Below, one piece after another: positions 47,099 through 55,519 of a DNA stretch of 64,000 nt. The translations under genes were made by a program, and so were the position numbers. The notes below the pieces were generated by a model. It did no database searches, had not been told where the DNA came from, and worked only from the letters and a program-made list of their open reading frames with translations. Each line of letters opens with the position of its first letter. The stretch's first letter is position 1. The DNA comes from Thermophilibacter provencensis (GTDB lineage: Bacteria > Actinomycetota > Coriobacteriia > Coriobacteriales > Atopobiaceae), in assembly GCF_900128445.1 (NCBI RefSeq), contig NZ_LT671417.1, positions 1,869,031-1,933,030 of the forward strand. The letters run 5' to 3'.

Positions 47099-48403
47099 TT
47101 ACTCGTTGGCCGTCGTGCCGCCGGCGGAGGCGTACTCGGGCGTGACCGAGACGACCTTCCAGCTGATGCCGTCGCGGCGGAGCTCGACGGTGTAGTCCTG
47201 CTCCCCTCCGGCCGCGAGAGCGGCGGTGAGGTAGACGGTTGAGTCGGTCATGCTGCGGTCGCAGCCGCTCACGGTGACGGTGACGTCGCCGGTGGGGAGC
47301 GAGTCGCTCATGGCCTCGATCTGGCTTGCGGAGGTGCCTGCCACGACGTACTGCGCGATGTCCTCGCCGGAGGACTTGGCCTCGAAGAGCTCCTCGGCGA
47401 CGGCCTCCTGGGTGGGCCAGCCGTAGCCGCGCACGTACGCGAAGACGGCGGCGCCGACGGCGAGGACGAGCAGCACGAGGAGGAAGACGAGGACCTTGAG
47501 GCCCGTGTGGCGATGCTTGCGGCGGACCTTGCGCTCCTGCTTGTCGGCGGCCATGAGGTCCTCCTCGGTGACCGAGAAGAAGCCCGTGTCCTCGGGAGAC
47601 GGCATGAGCTCGCCCGACTCGCCCATCGGGTCGAGCGGGTCGTAGCCGCCGCCGTAGCCCGCGGCGGCGAGGAACGCGTCGGTGTCGGACTGGCGGCGCT
47701 CGCCGATGGAGGCGACCGCCTTGCGGGCGGCGTCGTAGGAGGCCTGCGCCTCGGGGGTGAGCGCGTAGGTGCCGTCGGCGGTGGCGTGCGCGAAGGCGTC
47801 GACGGCCTCGTTCATGCGGTTCGCGGCGACGTAGGCGAGGCCGAGGTCGCACCAGATCTGGTTCTGGCTCTCGAGCGGGGTCGTGAAGTCGAGCGCGGTG
47901 CGGTAGGCCTCGACGGCGTCGACGGCGCGCCCGAGGCGCATGAAGCAGCTGCCCAGCTTCGAGAGCGCCGCGGCGGGGGCGGGGTTGGCCTCGTCAATCG
48001 CGGCGTTGCGGTACGCCATGCCGGCGCCGCGGACGTCGCCGACCTGCTCGTACGCCGCGCCGAGCGCGAGATAGGCCTTGTAGGGGGTCGCGTAGGAGGC
48101 GTCGGAGACGGCCACGCTGAGCGCGGGGATGGCCTCGTCCGCACGACCGGCCGCGAGCAGCGCGCGGCCGAGGTTGCACTGGAGCGCGCCGCGCTTCCCG
48201 TACGACGCGTCGCCGAGCGCGCCCTCGTAGGCGCGCGCCGCGGAGTCGAACTGGCCGAGCTTCATGTACGCGTTGCCGCGGAGGTGGTCGACCTCGCCGG
48301 ACGGCTCTCCCGGGGCCGCTGCGTCGGCGAGGCGGGTCACCGCCCCGAACCAGTCGCCGCTCTTGTAGGCGAGCTTGCCGGATTCATAAGCCTGCTGGTT
48401 CAC
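47099..48403 (-). CDS. TPR-repeat membrane protein
   Basis: The 434-residue protein has about five tetratricopeptide repeats in its first 230 residues (YMKLGQFDSAARAYEGAL, LLAAGRADEAIPALSVAVS, YEQVGDVRGAGMAYRNAAI, FMRLGRAVDAVEAYRTALDF). A charged linker and one membrane helix follow (KVLVFLLVLLVLAVGAAVFA, about residue 310), then a small outer domain. The TPR part should be cytoplasmic. The GTG at 48403 has GGAGGG 4 bases upstream; a TTG four codons earlier is possible. It precedes mreB by 24 bases in the same strand, so a scaffolding role in elongation is plausible but not shown. Confidence 0.8.
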   Translation of the reverse strand: MNQQAYESGKLAYKSGDWFGAVTRLADAAAPGEPSGEVDHLRGNAYMKLGQFDSAARAYEGALGDASYGKRGALQCNLGRALLAAGRADEAIPALSVAVSDASYATPYKAYLALGAAYEQVGDVRGAGMAYRNAAIDEANPAPAAALSKLGSCFMRLGRAVDAVEAYRTALDFTTPLESQNQIWCDLGLAYVAANRMNEAVDAFAHATADGTYALTPEAQASYDAARKAVASIGERRQSDTDAFLAAAGYGGGYDPLDPMGESGELMPSPEDTGFFSVTEEDLMAADKQERKVRRKHRHTGLKVLVFLLVLLVLAVGAAVFAYVRGYGWPTQEAVAEELFEAKSSGEDIAQYVVAGTSASQIEAMSDSLPTGDVTVTVSGCDRSMTDSTVYLTAALAAGGEQDYTVELRRDGISWKVVSVTPEYASAGGTTANE

Positions 48404-48433
48404 TGTGCCCTCCAACGTGTGCTCCGCCCGCGC

Positions 48434-48982
48434 CTAGGCGCCGGCGTGCTCGATCCTGACCGAGTTGATGACGTCGCCCTGGCGAAGGGCGGCGATGACG
48501 TCGAGCCCCTCGAGCGTCTGGCCGAAGACGGTGTAGCCCGAGTCGAGGCCGTGCTGGGGCCCGAGGCAGAAGTAGAACTGGGACCCGGCGGAGTTGGGGT
48601 CCATGGAGCGCGCCATGGCGAGCGCGCCGTCGTCGTGGGAGTTGCGGGGGTTGACCGTGTACTCCTCGCGGATGCGGTAGCCCGGGCCGCCGGTCCCGGG
48701 GCGCCCCGTGGGGCCGACGCGGCCGGCGGCGACGTCTGCGGGCGACATCTCGCGGGTGTTGGGGCAGCCGCCCTGGATGACGAAGCCGGGGACGTAGCGG
48801 TGGAACTTCAGCCCGTCGTAGAAGCCCGAGGTGGCAAGCTCGCAGAAGTTGGCCACGTGAACGGGCGCGCCCGCGCCGTCGAGGCGCGCGCGGATGGTGC
48901 CCCTCGACGTGTCGAAGACGGCAACCTCGTCGCCCATGACCTGGTAGACGGGCGTATAGAGCGGGTCTTGGATGAATCCCAT
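48434..48982 (-). CDS. Cyclophilin-type peptidyl-prolyl isomerase
   Basis: Speeds up prolyl bond isomerisation in protein folding. The 182-residue protein has VFDTSRGTIRARLDGAGAPV, ATSGFYDGLKFHRYVPGFVI with the catalytic-region FHR, GGCPNTREM, ALAMARSMDPNSAGSQFYFC and YTVFGQTLEGLDVIAAL. It lacks a signal peptide, so it is cytoplasmic. Gram-positive PpiB type. It starts a run into the TPR protein and the mre genes, 30 bases apart. Confidence 0.92.
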   Translation of the reverse strand: MGFIQDPLYTPVYQVMGDEVAVFDTSRGTIRARLDGAGAPVHVANFCELATSGFYDGLKFHRYVPGFVIQGGCPNTREMSPADVAAGRVGPTGRPGTGGPGYRIREEYTVNPRNSHDDGALAMARSMDPNSAGSQFYFCLGPQHGLDSGYTVFGQTLEGLDVIAALRQGDVINSVRIEHAGA

Positions 48983-49040
48983 GTCCCTCTCCCCTCTCGG
49001 GGCGCGTTGCGTACGCGCGCACTATGCTTCCAACTAGATG

Positions 49041-49046
49041 ATTCTA
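49041..49046 (-). promoter_or_regulatory. Candidate -10 box upstream of the cyclophilin gene
   Basis: TAGAAT on the minus strand lies about 60 bases upstream of the ATG at 48982. A weak TGTGAA is 16 bases further up. It could be the promoter of the cyclophilin-TPR-mre-mrd run. Confidence 0.35.
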
Positions 49047-49101
49047 GCAGGAGGCGCCAGGTTTCACATATTCGGCAGAGAGACGGCGCGCAGGACGCCC
49101 C

Positions 49102-50082
49102 TCAGGCGGCTGGGTCCCACGCGTCGTAGTTCTGCGAGAAGAGCCTCTGGAACGCGGAGCCGGCGGACATGGCGTGGGTGATGGCCTCGGCGTCCGCGGA
49201 CGGGTCGGAGGAGTCCGCGGAGATCTGCCAGGCCTCAGTGAGGGCGTCGCAGCGGTTCCTGAGCCAGTTGCCGAGCGTCTCGAGGTGGTCGACCGCCTCC
49301 GAGACCTCCTCGCTGCCGTCGTCGAGGGCGCCGATGTCGTTGATGAGGTTGGAGACCTCGATCGAGATGCCCCGCGCGGCGTCGAGCCCCGCGGCCCGGT
49401 CCTCTGACGAGGTGGACGACAGGACGCCGTCCGACCGCAGGAGGCGCTCGGACTCGTCCACGCGAGCCGAGAGCGAGCCGAGCGACTCGTGGGCGTCGGA
49501 GAGCGTGTCCTCGATGGTCCGGGTCTCCCCGGCCCGGTTCCCGTCCTGCCCGACGAGCGTCTCGAGGAAGCCGGGGAAGCCCGACATCGAGGTGTCGGCG
49601 GGCGTCGTCGCGGAGATGCGCGTGGCGCTCGGGTCCCAGGGATGGGTGATGAGGACGGTGGCCCCGCCCACCACGAAAACAGCGAGCAGGCCGGCGAGCA
49701 GGAACGCCCGCGTGCGGGGCATGCGGTCGCTGCGCGACACGGGCGACGAGGCGTCGTCGACGGAGGGCAGAGCGCTCTCTATGCGCGTGATGACGCCCGT
49801 CTCGTCGGCGTCCGCGGCCTCCCCGAGCTCGCCCGTCGCGCCGATGTCGGGGAGGTCGAGGTCGCGGGTCGGCCGCGCGGGGGCGGCCTCGGGCCCCTCG
49901 GGCCGGACCGCCGAGCCGCACTTGGGGCACACGTCGGCCCCCGGCGGCAGCAGGGCGCCGCAGCCGGGGCACCAGGCCGCGTCGCTCAGCGAGATGCGCT
50001 GGGTCGCGTCTATGGTCTCATGGCAGCGGGGACAGGCGAGCGAGCCGTCGGGCACGCGGCCCCCGCAGGCGGGGCAGATCAC
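49102..50082 (-). CDS. Zinc-ribbon membrane protein, function unknown
   Basis: The 326-residue protein begins with two zinc ribbons: CPACGGRVPDGSLACPRC and CPGCGALLPPGADVCPKC. An acidic linker of about 60 residues follows, then one membrane helix (AFLLAGLLAVFVVGGATVLI, near 130-150) and an outside helical domain of about 170 residues rich in Ser/Asp/Glu, with no motif that I recognise. The ribbons would be in the cytoplasm. It starts 27 bases after the acnA stop on the same strand, with GGAGG before the ATG. The layout is common in actinobacterial and Firmicutes proteins of unknown role. Confidence 0.75.
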   Translation of the reverse strand: MICPACGGRVPDGSLACPRCHETIDATQRISLSDAAWCPGCGALLPPGADVCPKCGSAVRPEGPEAAPARPTRDLDLPDIGATGELGEAADADETGVITRIESALPSVDDASSPVSRSDRMPRTRAFLLAGLLAVFVVGGATVLITHPWDPSATRISATTPADTSMSGFPGFLETLVGQDGNRAGETRTIEDTLSDAHESLGSLSARVDESERLLRSDGVLSSTSSEDRAAGLDAARGISIEVSNLINDIGALDDGSEEVSEAVDHLETLGNWLRNRCDALTEAWQISADSSDPSADAEAITHAMSAGSAFQRLFSQNYDAWDPAA

Positions 50083-50109
50083 GAGGCGGCGCCCTCCTCT
50101 CTCGGTCCG

Positions 50110-52776
50110 CTAGCGGAGCTCGTCCAGGACGAACGGAAGGATACCACCCTTCGCGAGGAACGCGCCCTCCATGGGCGTGTCCACGCGCACAACGCACTCG
50201 AAGCTGAAGGAGGAGCCGTCCGGCCGCGACGCGCGGACGGTCGCCCTCGGCGAGGCCGGGAGCCCGCCCGAGAGGTCGACCGGGGAGACGTCGAAGGTCT
50301 CGTCTCCGCGGATGCCGAGGGACTCGGCGCCCTCGCCCTCGAGGAACTGGAGCGGGAGGACGCCCATCTGGACGAGGTTGGAGCGGTGGATGCGCTCGAA
50401 GCTCTCGGCTATGACGGCGCGCACGCCGAGCAGCAGCGGGCCCTTGCCCGCCCAGTCGCGGCTCGAGCCTGAGCCGTAGAGCTTGCCGGCCACCACGACG
50501 AGCGGGACCCCTGCGACGCGATACGACTCCGCCGCGTCGAAGATGGGCACGACGTCGCCGCTGAGCAGGTCCTTGGTCCATCCGCCCACGCGACCCTCGG
50601 CGAGCTCGTTTCTCAGCTTCACGTTGGCGAAGGTGCCGCGAGCCATGACCTCGTGGTTGCCGCGCCTTGCGCCGTAGGTGTTGAAGTCGGCGGGCTCGAC
50701 GCCACGCTCGAGGAGGTAGCGAGCCGCGGGCGAGTCCTTGGCAATGGATCCGGCGGGCGAGATGTGGTCGGTCGTGACGAAGTCGCCGAGCAGGGCGAGC
50801 GCCCGGGCCCCGCGCACCTCGACGACGTCCTGCGGGCGGGCGATCTCGAAGTAGGGGGCGCGACGCACATAGGTGGACTCGGGGTCCCAGGGGAAGGTCG
50901 CGGACTGGTCGGAGGGGATGGAGCGCCAGGTCTCGGAGCCCTCGAGCAGGCCGCGCGAGCCCTCCTCGAAAAGCGAGGCGTCGCAGTGGGCGGCAAGCTC
51001 GGCGGAGATCTCGTCGGCGGTGGGCATGAGGTCGGAGAGCATGACGGGCGTGCCGTCCGGGGCATGGCCCACGGGCTCAGTGGCGAGGTCGACGTCCATG
51101 GTCCCGCACAGCGAGTAGGCGACCACGAGCGCGGGCTGGCACAGATAGTTCTGGCTCACGTCCGGGGAGATGCGCCCCTCGAAGTTCCGGTTGCCCGACA
51201 GGACGCTCGTGAGCTCGAGCTCGGCCGCGTGGGGCTTCAGGCAGGCCTTGATCTCCCCCGAGTTGCCGATGCAGCTCATGCAGCCAAAGCCGCAGGTGAA
51301 GAAGCCGAGCTTCCGGAGCGGCTCGGCAAGGCCGCAGCGCTCGAGCAGAAGCTCGGTCGCGTGGCTTCCGGGGGCGAGGACCCTCTTGACCCAGGGCTTG
51401 GGCTCAAGGCCGCGGTCGACGGCGTTGCGCGCGAGGAGCCCCGCGGCGACCATCATGGCGGGGTCCGTCGCGGTGGTGCAGCTCGTGATCGCCGCGATGG
51501 CGATGGCGCCGTGCGCGAGCGTCCCGACGCCCTCGACCTCGACCCTCTCGGCGAGGTCGCGCCCGCCTGCGCGCGCCGCGGACTCGAAGCGCTCCCTGAG
51601 GCCGGAGACCGAGACGCGGTCGTGCGGGCGCGAGGGGCCGGCGAGCGAGGGCTCGACGCTCGAGAGGTCGAGGTCGAGGCTGCGCGCGTAGACGCGACCC
51701 TCGCGCGTGCCGTAGACGCCCTGGGCCTCGAGGTAGGCGCGCGCGAAGGCCATCTCGCCCGAGTCGCGCCCGGCGGTCTCGAGGTAGTCGAAGGTCACGT
51801 CGTCCGCGGGGAAGAGCGTCGCCGTCGCCCCGTACTCGGGCGTCATGTTGGAGACGCACGCGCGCTGGGTCGCGGAGAGCGTGGCGACCCCCTCGCCCGT
51901 CACCTCGACGATGGTCCCGACGACCCCCTCCGCGCGCAGGAGCTGCGCGACGGTGAGCGCGAGGTCCATGCCGGAGACGCCGGGGCGAAGCGAGGACGTG
52001 AGCCTCAGCTCGACGACGGGCGGCACGAGCATCGAGATGGGCTGGCCGAGCGCCGCCGCCTCCGCCTCGATGCCGCCGACGCCCCAGCCGAGCACGCCGA
52101 CGCCGTTGGCCGTCGTGGTGTGGGAGTCGGTGCCGACGAGGGTGTCGAAGCACGCCACGTCCTTCTCGCCCGCGCCGAGCGCGTCGGTCGTGACCACGCC
52201 GCAGAAGCGCTCGATGTTGAGCTGGTGGCAGATGCCGCCTCCCGGCGGGACGATCTCTACGTTCTGGAAGGAGCGGCTCGCCCACTTGAGGAAGGCGAAG
52301 CGCTCGCGGTTGCGCTCGGCCTCGAGGCGCTGGTTCTCCCCCACCGCCCCCGGGCACTCGGCGACGTCGGCGATGACGGAGTGGTCGACGACGAGCGTGC
52401 AGGGGATGCGCGGGTTCACGAGCAGCGGGTCGCCCCCGCGCTCGACCATGGCGTCGCGCATGGCGGCGAAGTCGACGAACACCGGGACGCCCGTGAAGTC
52501 CTGGAAGAGCACGCGGGCGGGCATGAACTCGATCTCTGAGCCCGCCGCCCCGGCCGTCCCGGCCTCGACGACGGCGGAGGCCATGCGAACGGCGTCATCG
52601 TCGGTCGCGGCGCGTCGGACGACGTTCTCGAGAAGGACGAGAAGCGCCCTCGGGAGGCGCTCGGCGCCCGGGATCCCCGAGACCACGTGGGCGAGGCGCG
52701 AGACGCCCCCGCCCTCAAGGGTCACCGGCCGGCGCGCGGAGAGGACCGCCTCGCGGAAATCAGTCGTTGCTGCCAT
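50110..52776 (-). CDS. acnA: Aconitate hydratase
   Basis: [4Fe-4S] enzyme converting citrate to isocitrate. The 888-residue protein is full length for AcnA. It shows RVLFQDFTGVPVFVDFAAMR, DSHTTTANGVGVLGWGVGGI, the cluster cysteines in AITSCTTATDPA and TCGFGCMSCIGNSGEI, and the swivel domain GDFVTTDHISPAGSIAK, YGSGSSRDWAGKGPLLLGVR. The ATG overlaps the ATPase end by 17 bases, with GGAGGG 5 bases upstream. No citrate synthase or isocitrate dehydrogenase is near; it may serve glutamate synthesis. Confidence 0.97.
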   Translation of the reverse strand: MAATTDFREAVLSARRPVTLEGGGVSRLAHVVSGIPGAERLPRALLVLLENVVRRAATDDDAVRMASAVVEAGTAGAAGSEIEFMPARVLFQDFTGVPVFVDFAAMRDAMVERGGDPLLVNPRIPCTLVVDHSVIADVAECPGAVGENQRLEAERNRERFAFLKWASRSFQNVEIVPPGGGICHQLNIERFCGVVTTDALGAGEKDVACFDTLVGTDSHTTTANGVGVLGWGVGGIEAEAAALGQPISMLVPPVVELRLTSSLRPGVSGMDLALTVAQLLRAEGVVGTIVEVTGEGVATLSATQRACVSNMTPEYGATATLFPADDVTFDYLETAGRDSGEMAFARAYLEAQGVYGTREGRVYARSLDLDLSSVEPSLAGPSRPHDRVSVSGLRERFESAARAGGRDLAERVEVEGVGTLAHGAIAIAAITSCTTATDPAMMVAAGLLARNAVDRGLEPKPWVKRVLAPGSHATELLLERCGLAEPLRKLGFFTCGFGCMSCIGNSGEIKACLKPHAAELELTSVLSGNRNFEGRISPDVSQNYLCQPALVVAYSLCGTMDVDLATEPVGHAPDGTPVMLSDLMPTADEISAELAAHCDASLFEEGSRGLLEGSETWRSIPSDQSATFPWDPESTYVRRAPYFEIARPQDVVEVRGARALALLGDFVTTDHISPAGSIAKDSPAARYLLERGVEPADFNTYGARRGNHEVMARGTFANVKLRNELAEGRVGGWTKDLLSGDVVPIFDAAESYRVAGVPLVVVAGKLYGSGSSRDWAGKGPLLLGVRAVIAESFERIHRSNLVQMGVLPLQFLEGEGAESLGIRGDETFDVSPVDLSGGLPASPRATVRASRPDGSSFSFECVVRVDTPMEGAFLAKGGILPFVLDELR

Positions 52777-55156
52777 GTCTGCCCTCCACCTTCCTCACGA
52801 GGCGCGCGAAGCGCTCGTCAGTCTCGTAGCTCGCGAGCGAGCGGTTGTACATCCAGTTGAAGAACGCGACCGCGACAAGGCCCGCGGCGGCGATCACCAC
52901 CCCCATGCTACCCGTCATGTCCTCCATCTCGAAGAACGAGGCGAAGACCGTACACCCACACGCAACAATGGCGACGATCACGACCAGCAGCGCGGCCCGG
53001 AGCGGGGACAGCGGCTGGGAGATGCGCCAGACGAGCGCGATGCCCACGAAGGCGACCAGCACGGTGCAGACCGTCGATATCTCGCCGAACGAGTGGGAGA
53101 GCGCGCGACCCACGACGAGCTCGGCGAAAAGCGCAGCGACGATGGCCGCCGAGGCCGGCAGCGACCGGGCGAGCACGTTGGCGAGAAAGCTCCCGCGCAC
53201 GAGCTCGTGGTTGGGCTCGAGGGCGAGCACGAACGAGGGTATGCCGATGACCGCCGTCGAGAGGAGCGACATCTGGATGGGGATGAAGGGGTACGGCGGC
53301 ATGACGATGCAGATGAGCGCCAGGACGGCGGTGAAGACGGTCTTCACGAGGAAGAGCGACGCGGACCGCTGCAGGTTGTTGATCGAGCGCCTGCCCTCGG
53401 CGACGACCTCGGGCATGTGCGAGAAGTCGTTGTCCGCGAGGACGATCTCGGAGACGTTGCGCGCCGCGGCAGACCCCGAGGCCATGGCGACGGAGCAGTC
53501 AGCCTCGCGCAGGGCGAGGACGTCGTTCACGCCGTCGCCGGTCATGGCCACCGTGCGCCCGCGCCGGTGCAGGGCGCGCACGAGGTCGCGCTTCTGCTGC
53601 GGCGTGACGCGCCCGAACACGCGCGCCTCGTCGACGGCGGCGTCGAGCCTCTCGGGGGTGTCGAGCGTCGCGGCGTCCACGTATCGGTCGGCGTGCGGGA
53701 CGCCGGCGCGCGCGGCGATGGCCGAGACCGTGCGGGGGTCGTCCCCGGAGATGACCCTGAGCTCGACCCCCTGGTCGAGGAAGAACCGCATGGTCTCGGG
53801 GGCGGTGGCGCGGATCTCGTCGCGAATGGCGACGCACCCCATCAGGCGCACCTCGCCGACGAGCGCGTTCCCCTCGTCGAACCCGTCGGCCTGGCCCACC
53901 ACGAGCACGCGCTCCGTGGCGTCGAAGGCCCGCGCGACCCGGTCCGCCTCCCCCGCGCGGTCGCGGCCGAGCACGAACGCGGCCGCGCCCATCACGAGCG
54001 CGCGGCCGTCCGCGGCCACGCAGCCCGAGTACTTGCGCGCCGAGTCGAAGGGGACGGCCCGGGCCGCCCTCGCCGCGCGGATGCCGAGCGCGTCGGCGTG
54101 GCGCAGGAGGGCGAGCGCGGTCTCGTTGGCGTCCTCCGCGTTGGCAGCCGCTATCGCGGCCATGGCGGACTCGACCTCGGCCTCGGAGAACCCGGCCGCG
54201 GCGCGCACGGAGGAGACCTCCATCTCCCCCGAGGTGATCGTGCCCGTCTTGTCGAGGCAGAGCGTGTCCACGCGCGCGAGCGTCTCCACGCAGTACGCCT
54301 GCTGGACGAGGACCATCCGCCGGCCGAGCCGGAAGGTGGCGATGGCGAGGACGGAGGAGGTGAGCAGGACGAGGCCCTGCGGGATCATGCCGATGACGGC
54401 GGCGACCGAGGTGAGGATCGCGTCGTCCAGGCTGCCGCCGTCCATGAGGACCGACCTCAGGAAGAGGCCGAGCCCGAGCGGCACGAGCGCGGCCGTGCCG
54501 AGCCGGATGATGGCGCGCAGGGTCTCCTGGATCTCCGAGCGCACGGCCTTGACGTACTTCGCCTCGGCGTTGATGCGCGCGGCGTAGCCCTCGGCGCCCA
54601 CGCGCGTGACGCGCGCGACGAGGCTGCCCGCGTCGACGAAGCTCCCCGAGAGCAGCTCGTCGCCGGGGCCCTTGGAGACGGGCTTGGCCTCGCCGGTGAG
54701 CAGGCTCTCGTTCATGGAGACGTTGCCGGAGACGATGACGCCGTCGGCGGGCACCTGGTCGCCGTGGGAGAGCCGCACGAGGTCGTCGAGGACGAGCTCG
54801 GAGGCGGGCAGCGCGCGCTCGCCGGAGGCGCGGACGACGGTGACCTCCTTCTGCGTGAGGATCGTGAGCCGGTCCACCATGCGCTTGGCGCGGACCTCCT
54901 GGACGACGCCGATGAGCAGGTTGGCCCCCACGACGCACATGAAGAGGAGGTTGCGGTACTGGCCGGTGAGCAGCACGAGGACGGCGAGCGCGAGGTTCAC
55001 GCCGTTGAACAGCGTGAGCGCGTGCTCCGCCACGATCTGGCGCACGGACTTGGTCTTGACGTCGGTGTTCGCGTTGGTGAGGCCCTTGGCCACGCGGTCA
55101 GCGACCTCCGCGTCGGTGAGCCCGGCGGGCACCGCGTCCTTCTCGTCTGGCGTCAT
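52760..55156 (-). CDS. P-type cation-transporting ATPase, CtpE-like
   Basis: The 798-residue membrane pump has the phosphorylation motif CLDKTGTITSGEM, the hinge MTGDGVNDVLALREADCSVA and the actuator motif ESLLTGEAKPVSKG (TGEA rather than TGES). The fourth helix reads GMIPQGLVLLTSSVLAIATF, which resembles the PEGL of CtpE, a calcium pump in mycobacteria; the ion here is inferred only. There is no N-terminal metal-binding domain, so it is not a heavy-metal pump. About eight to ten helices are visible. I chose the ATG at 55156 (MTPDEKDAV), with GGGGAG close upstream. acnA overlaps its end. Confidence 0.88.
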   Translation of the reverse strand: MTPDEKDAVPAGLTDAEVADRVAKGLTNANTDVKTKSVRQIVAEHALTLFNGVNLALAVLVLLTGQYRNLLFMCVVGANLLIGVVQEVRAKRMVDRLTILTQKEVTVVRASGERALPASELVLDDLVRLSHGDQVPADGVIVSGNVSMNESLLTGEAKPVSKGPGDELLSGSFVDAGSLVARVTRVGAEGYAARINAEAKYVKAVRSEIQETLRAIIRLGTAALVPLGLGLFLRSVLMDGGSLDDAILTSVAAVIGMIPQGLVLLTSSVLAIATFRLGRRMVLVQQAYCVETLARVDTLCLDKTGTITSGEMEVSSVRAAAGFSEAEVESAMAAIAAANAEDANETALALLRHADALGIRAARAARAVPFDSARKYSGCVAADGRALVMGAAAFVLGRDRAGEADRVARAFDATERVLVVGQADGFDEGNALVGEVRLMGCVAIRDEIRATAPETMRFFLDQGVELRVISGDDPRTVSAIAARAGVPHADRYVDAATLDTPERLDAAVDEARVFGRVTPQQKRDLVRALHRRGRTVAMTGDGVNDVLALREADCSVAMASGSAAARNVSEIVLADNDFSHMPEVVAEGRRSINNLQRSASLFLVKTVFTAVLALICIVMPPYPFIPIQMSLLSTAVIGIPSFVLALEPNHELVRGSFLANVLARSLPASAAIVAALFAELVVGRALSHSFGEISTVCTVLVAFVGIALVWRISQPLSPLRAALLVVIVAIVACGCTVFASFFEMEDMTGSMGVVIAAAGLVAVAFFNWMYNRSLASYETDERFARLVRKVEGRHGSND

Positions 55157-55261
55157 CGCTCCCCTCTCGTCCGGTGCGTGACCCATTGTGCCACGGGGCG
55201 GGCGCGGCTCGGCGAACCTTACGAAAAAGAGAGACTTTCGGGCGCGGCGCGGGCGCGCGCA

Positions 55262-55302
55262 GAACGAAACGAACCCGCGAGACGGGGGGTCTCACGGGTT
55301 CG
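55262..55302 (-). terminator. Terminator of tRNA-Arg
   Basis: Arms 55270-55283 and 55289-55302 form a 14-bp stem on the minus strand (one G-U pair) with a CCCCC loop, followed by TTTCGTTCT. It lies 14 bases past the tRNA. Confidence 0.7.
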
Positions 55303-55315
55303 CACGTCTTGCGAA

Positions 55316-55392
55316 TGGTGCGCCCAGGGGGATTCGAACCCACGACCTTCTGCTCCGGAGGCAGACGCTCTCATCCACTGAGCTATGGGCGC
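55316..55392 (-). tRNA. tRNA-Arg (anticodon CCG)
   Basis: The minus strand folds into a cloverleaf: acceptor GCGCCCA pairs with TGGGCGC, the D arm contains AGCTCAGTGGATGAGAGC, the anticodon stem TCTGC/GCAGA holds the loop CTCCGGA with anticodon CCG, and the T arm is GTGGGTTCGAATCCC. The discriminator is A, and CCA is encoded (55316-55318). It reads CGG codons, frequent in this GC-rich genome. A terminator follows. Confidence 0.95.
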
Positions 55393-55473
55393 ATGCGAGG
55401 GCAGTATAGCTCAATCCCCCGCCCGTCACAATCCAGACGGGCGGGACGCCGTAACCTCGCGGTCACACGCGCG

Positions 55474-55482
55474 TGGTATCAT
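55474..55482 (+). promoter_or_regulatory. Extended -10 promoter of the aromatic operon
   Basis: TGG followed by TATCAT (55477-55482) is an extended -10 about 38 bases upstream of the aroF start. No clear -35 is seen. The 127 bases between the tRNA and aroF hold no other feature; I see no attenuator-like leader peptide with Phe or Tyr codons. Confidence 0.5.
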
Positions 55483-55519
55483 CGCGCAGCATTTCACGCA
55501 CCCGACACAGGAGAAGCGA

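Noticed and set aside
51845..55381. A long plus-strand frame spanning acnA and the ATPase.
   Set aside because: Antisense to two well-recognised genes, rich in Arg/His/Asp/Glu and running into the tRNA; no coding evidence.
55316..55392. tRNA-Arg as an attachment site for an integrated element.
   Set aside because: Both sides are housekeeping genes, and I saw no integrase or repeated tRNA 3' end nearby.
55393..55519. Leader-peptide attenuator for the aromatic operon.
   Set aside because: No short frame with Phe, Tyr or Trp codon runs and no paired alternative hairpins were found.
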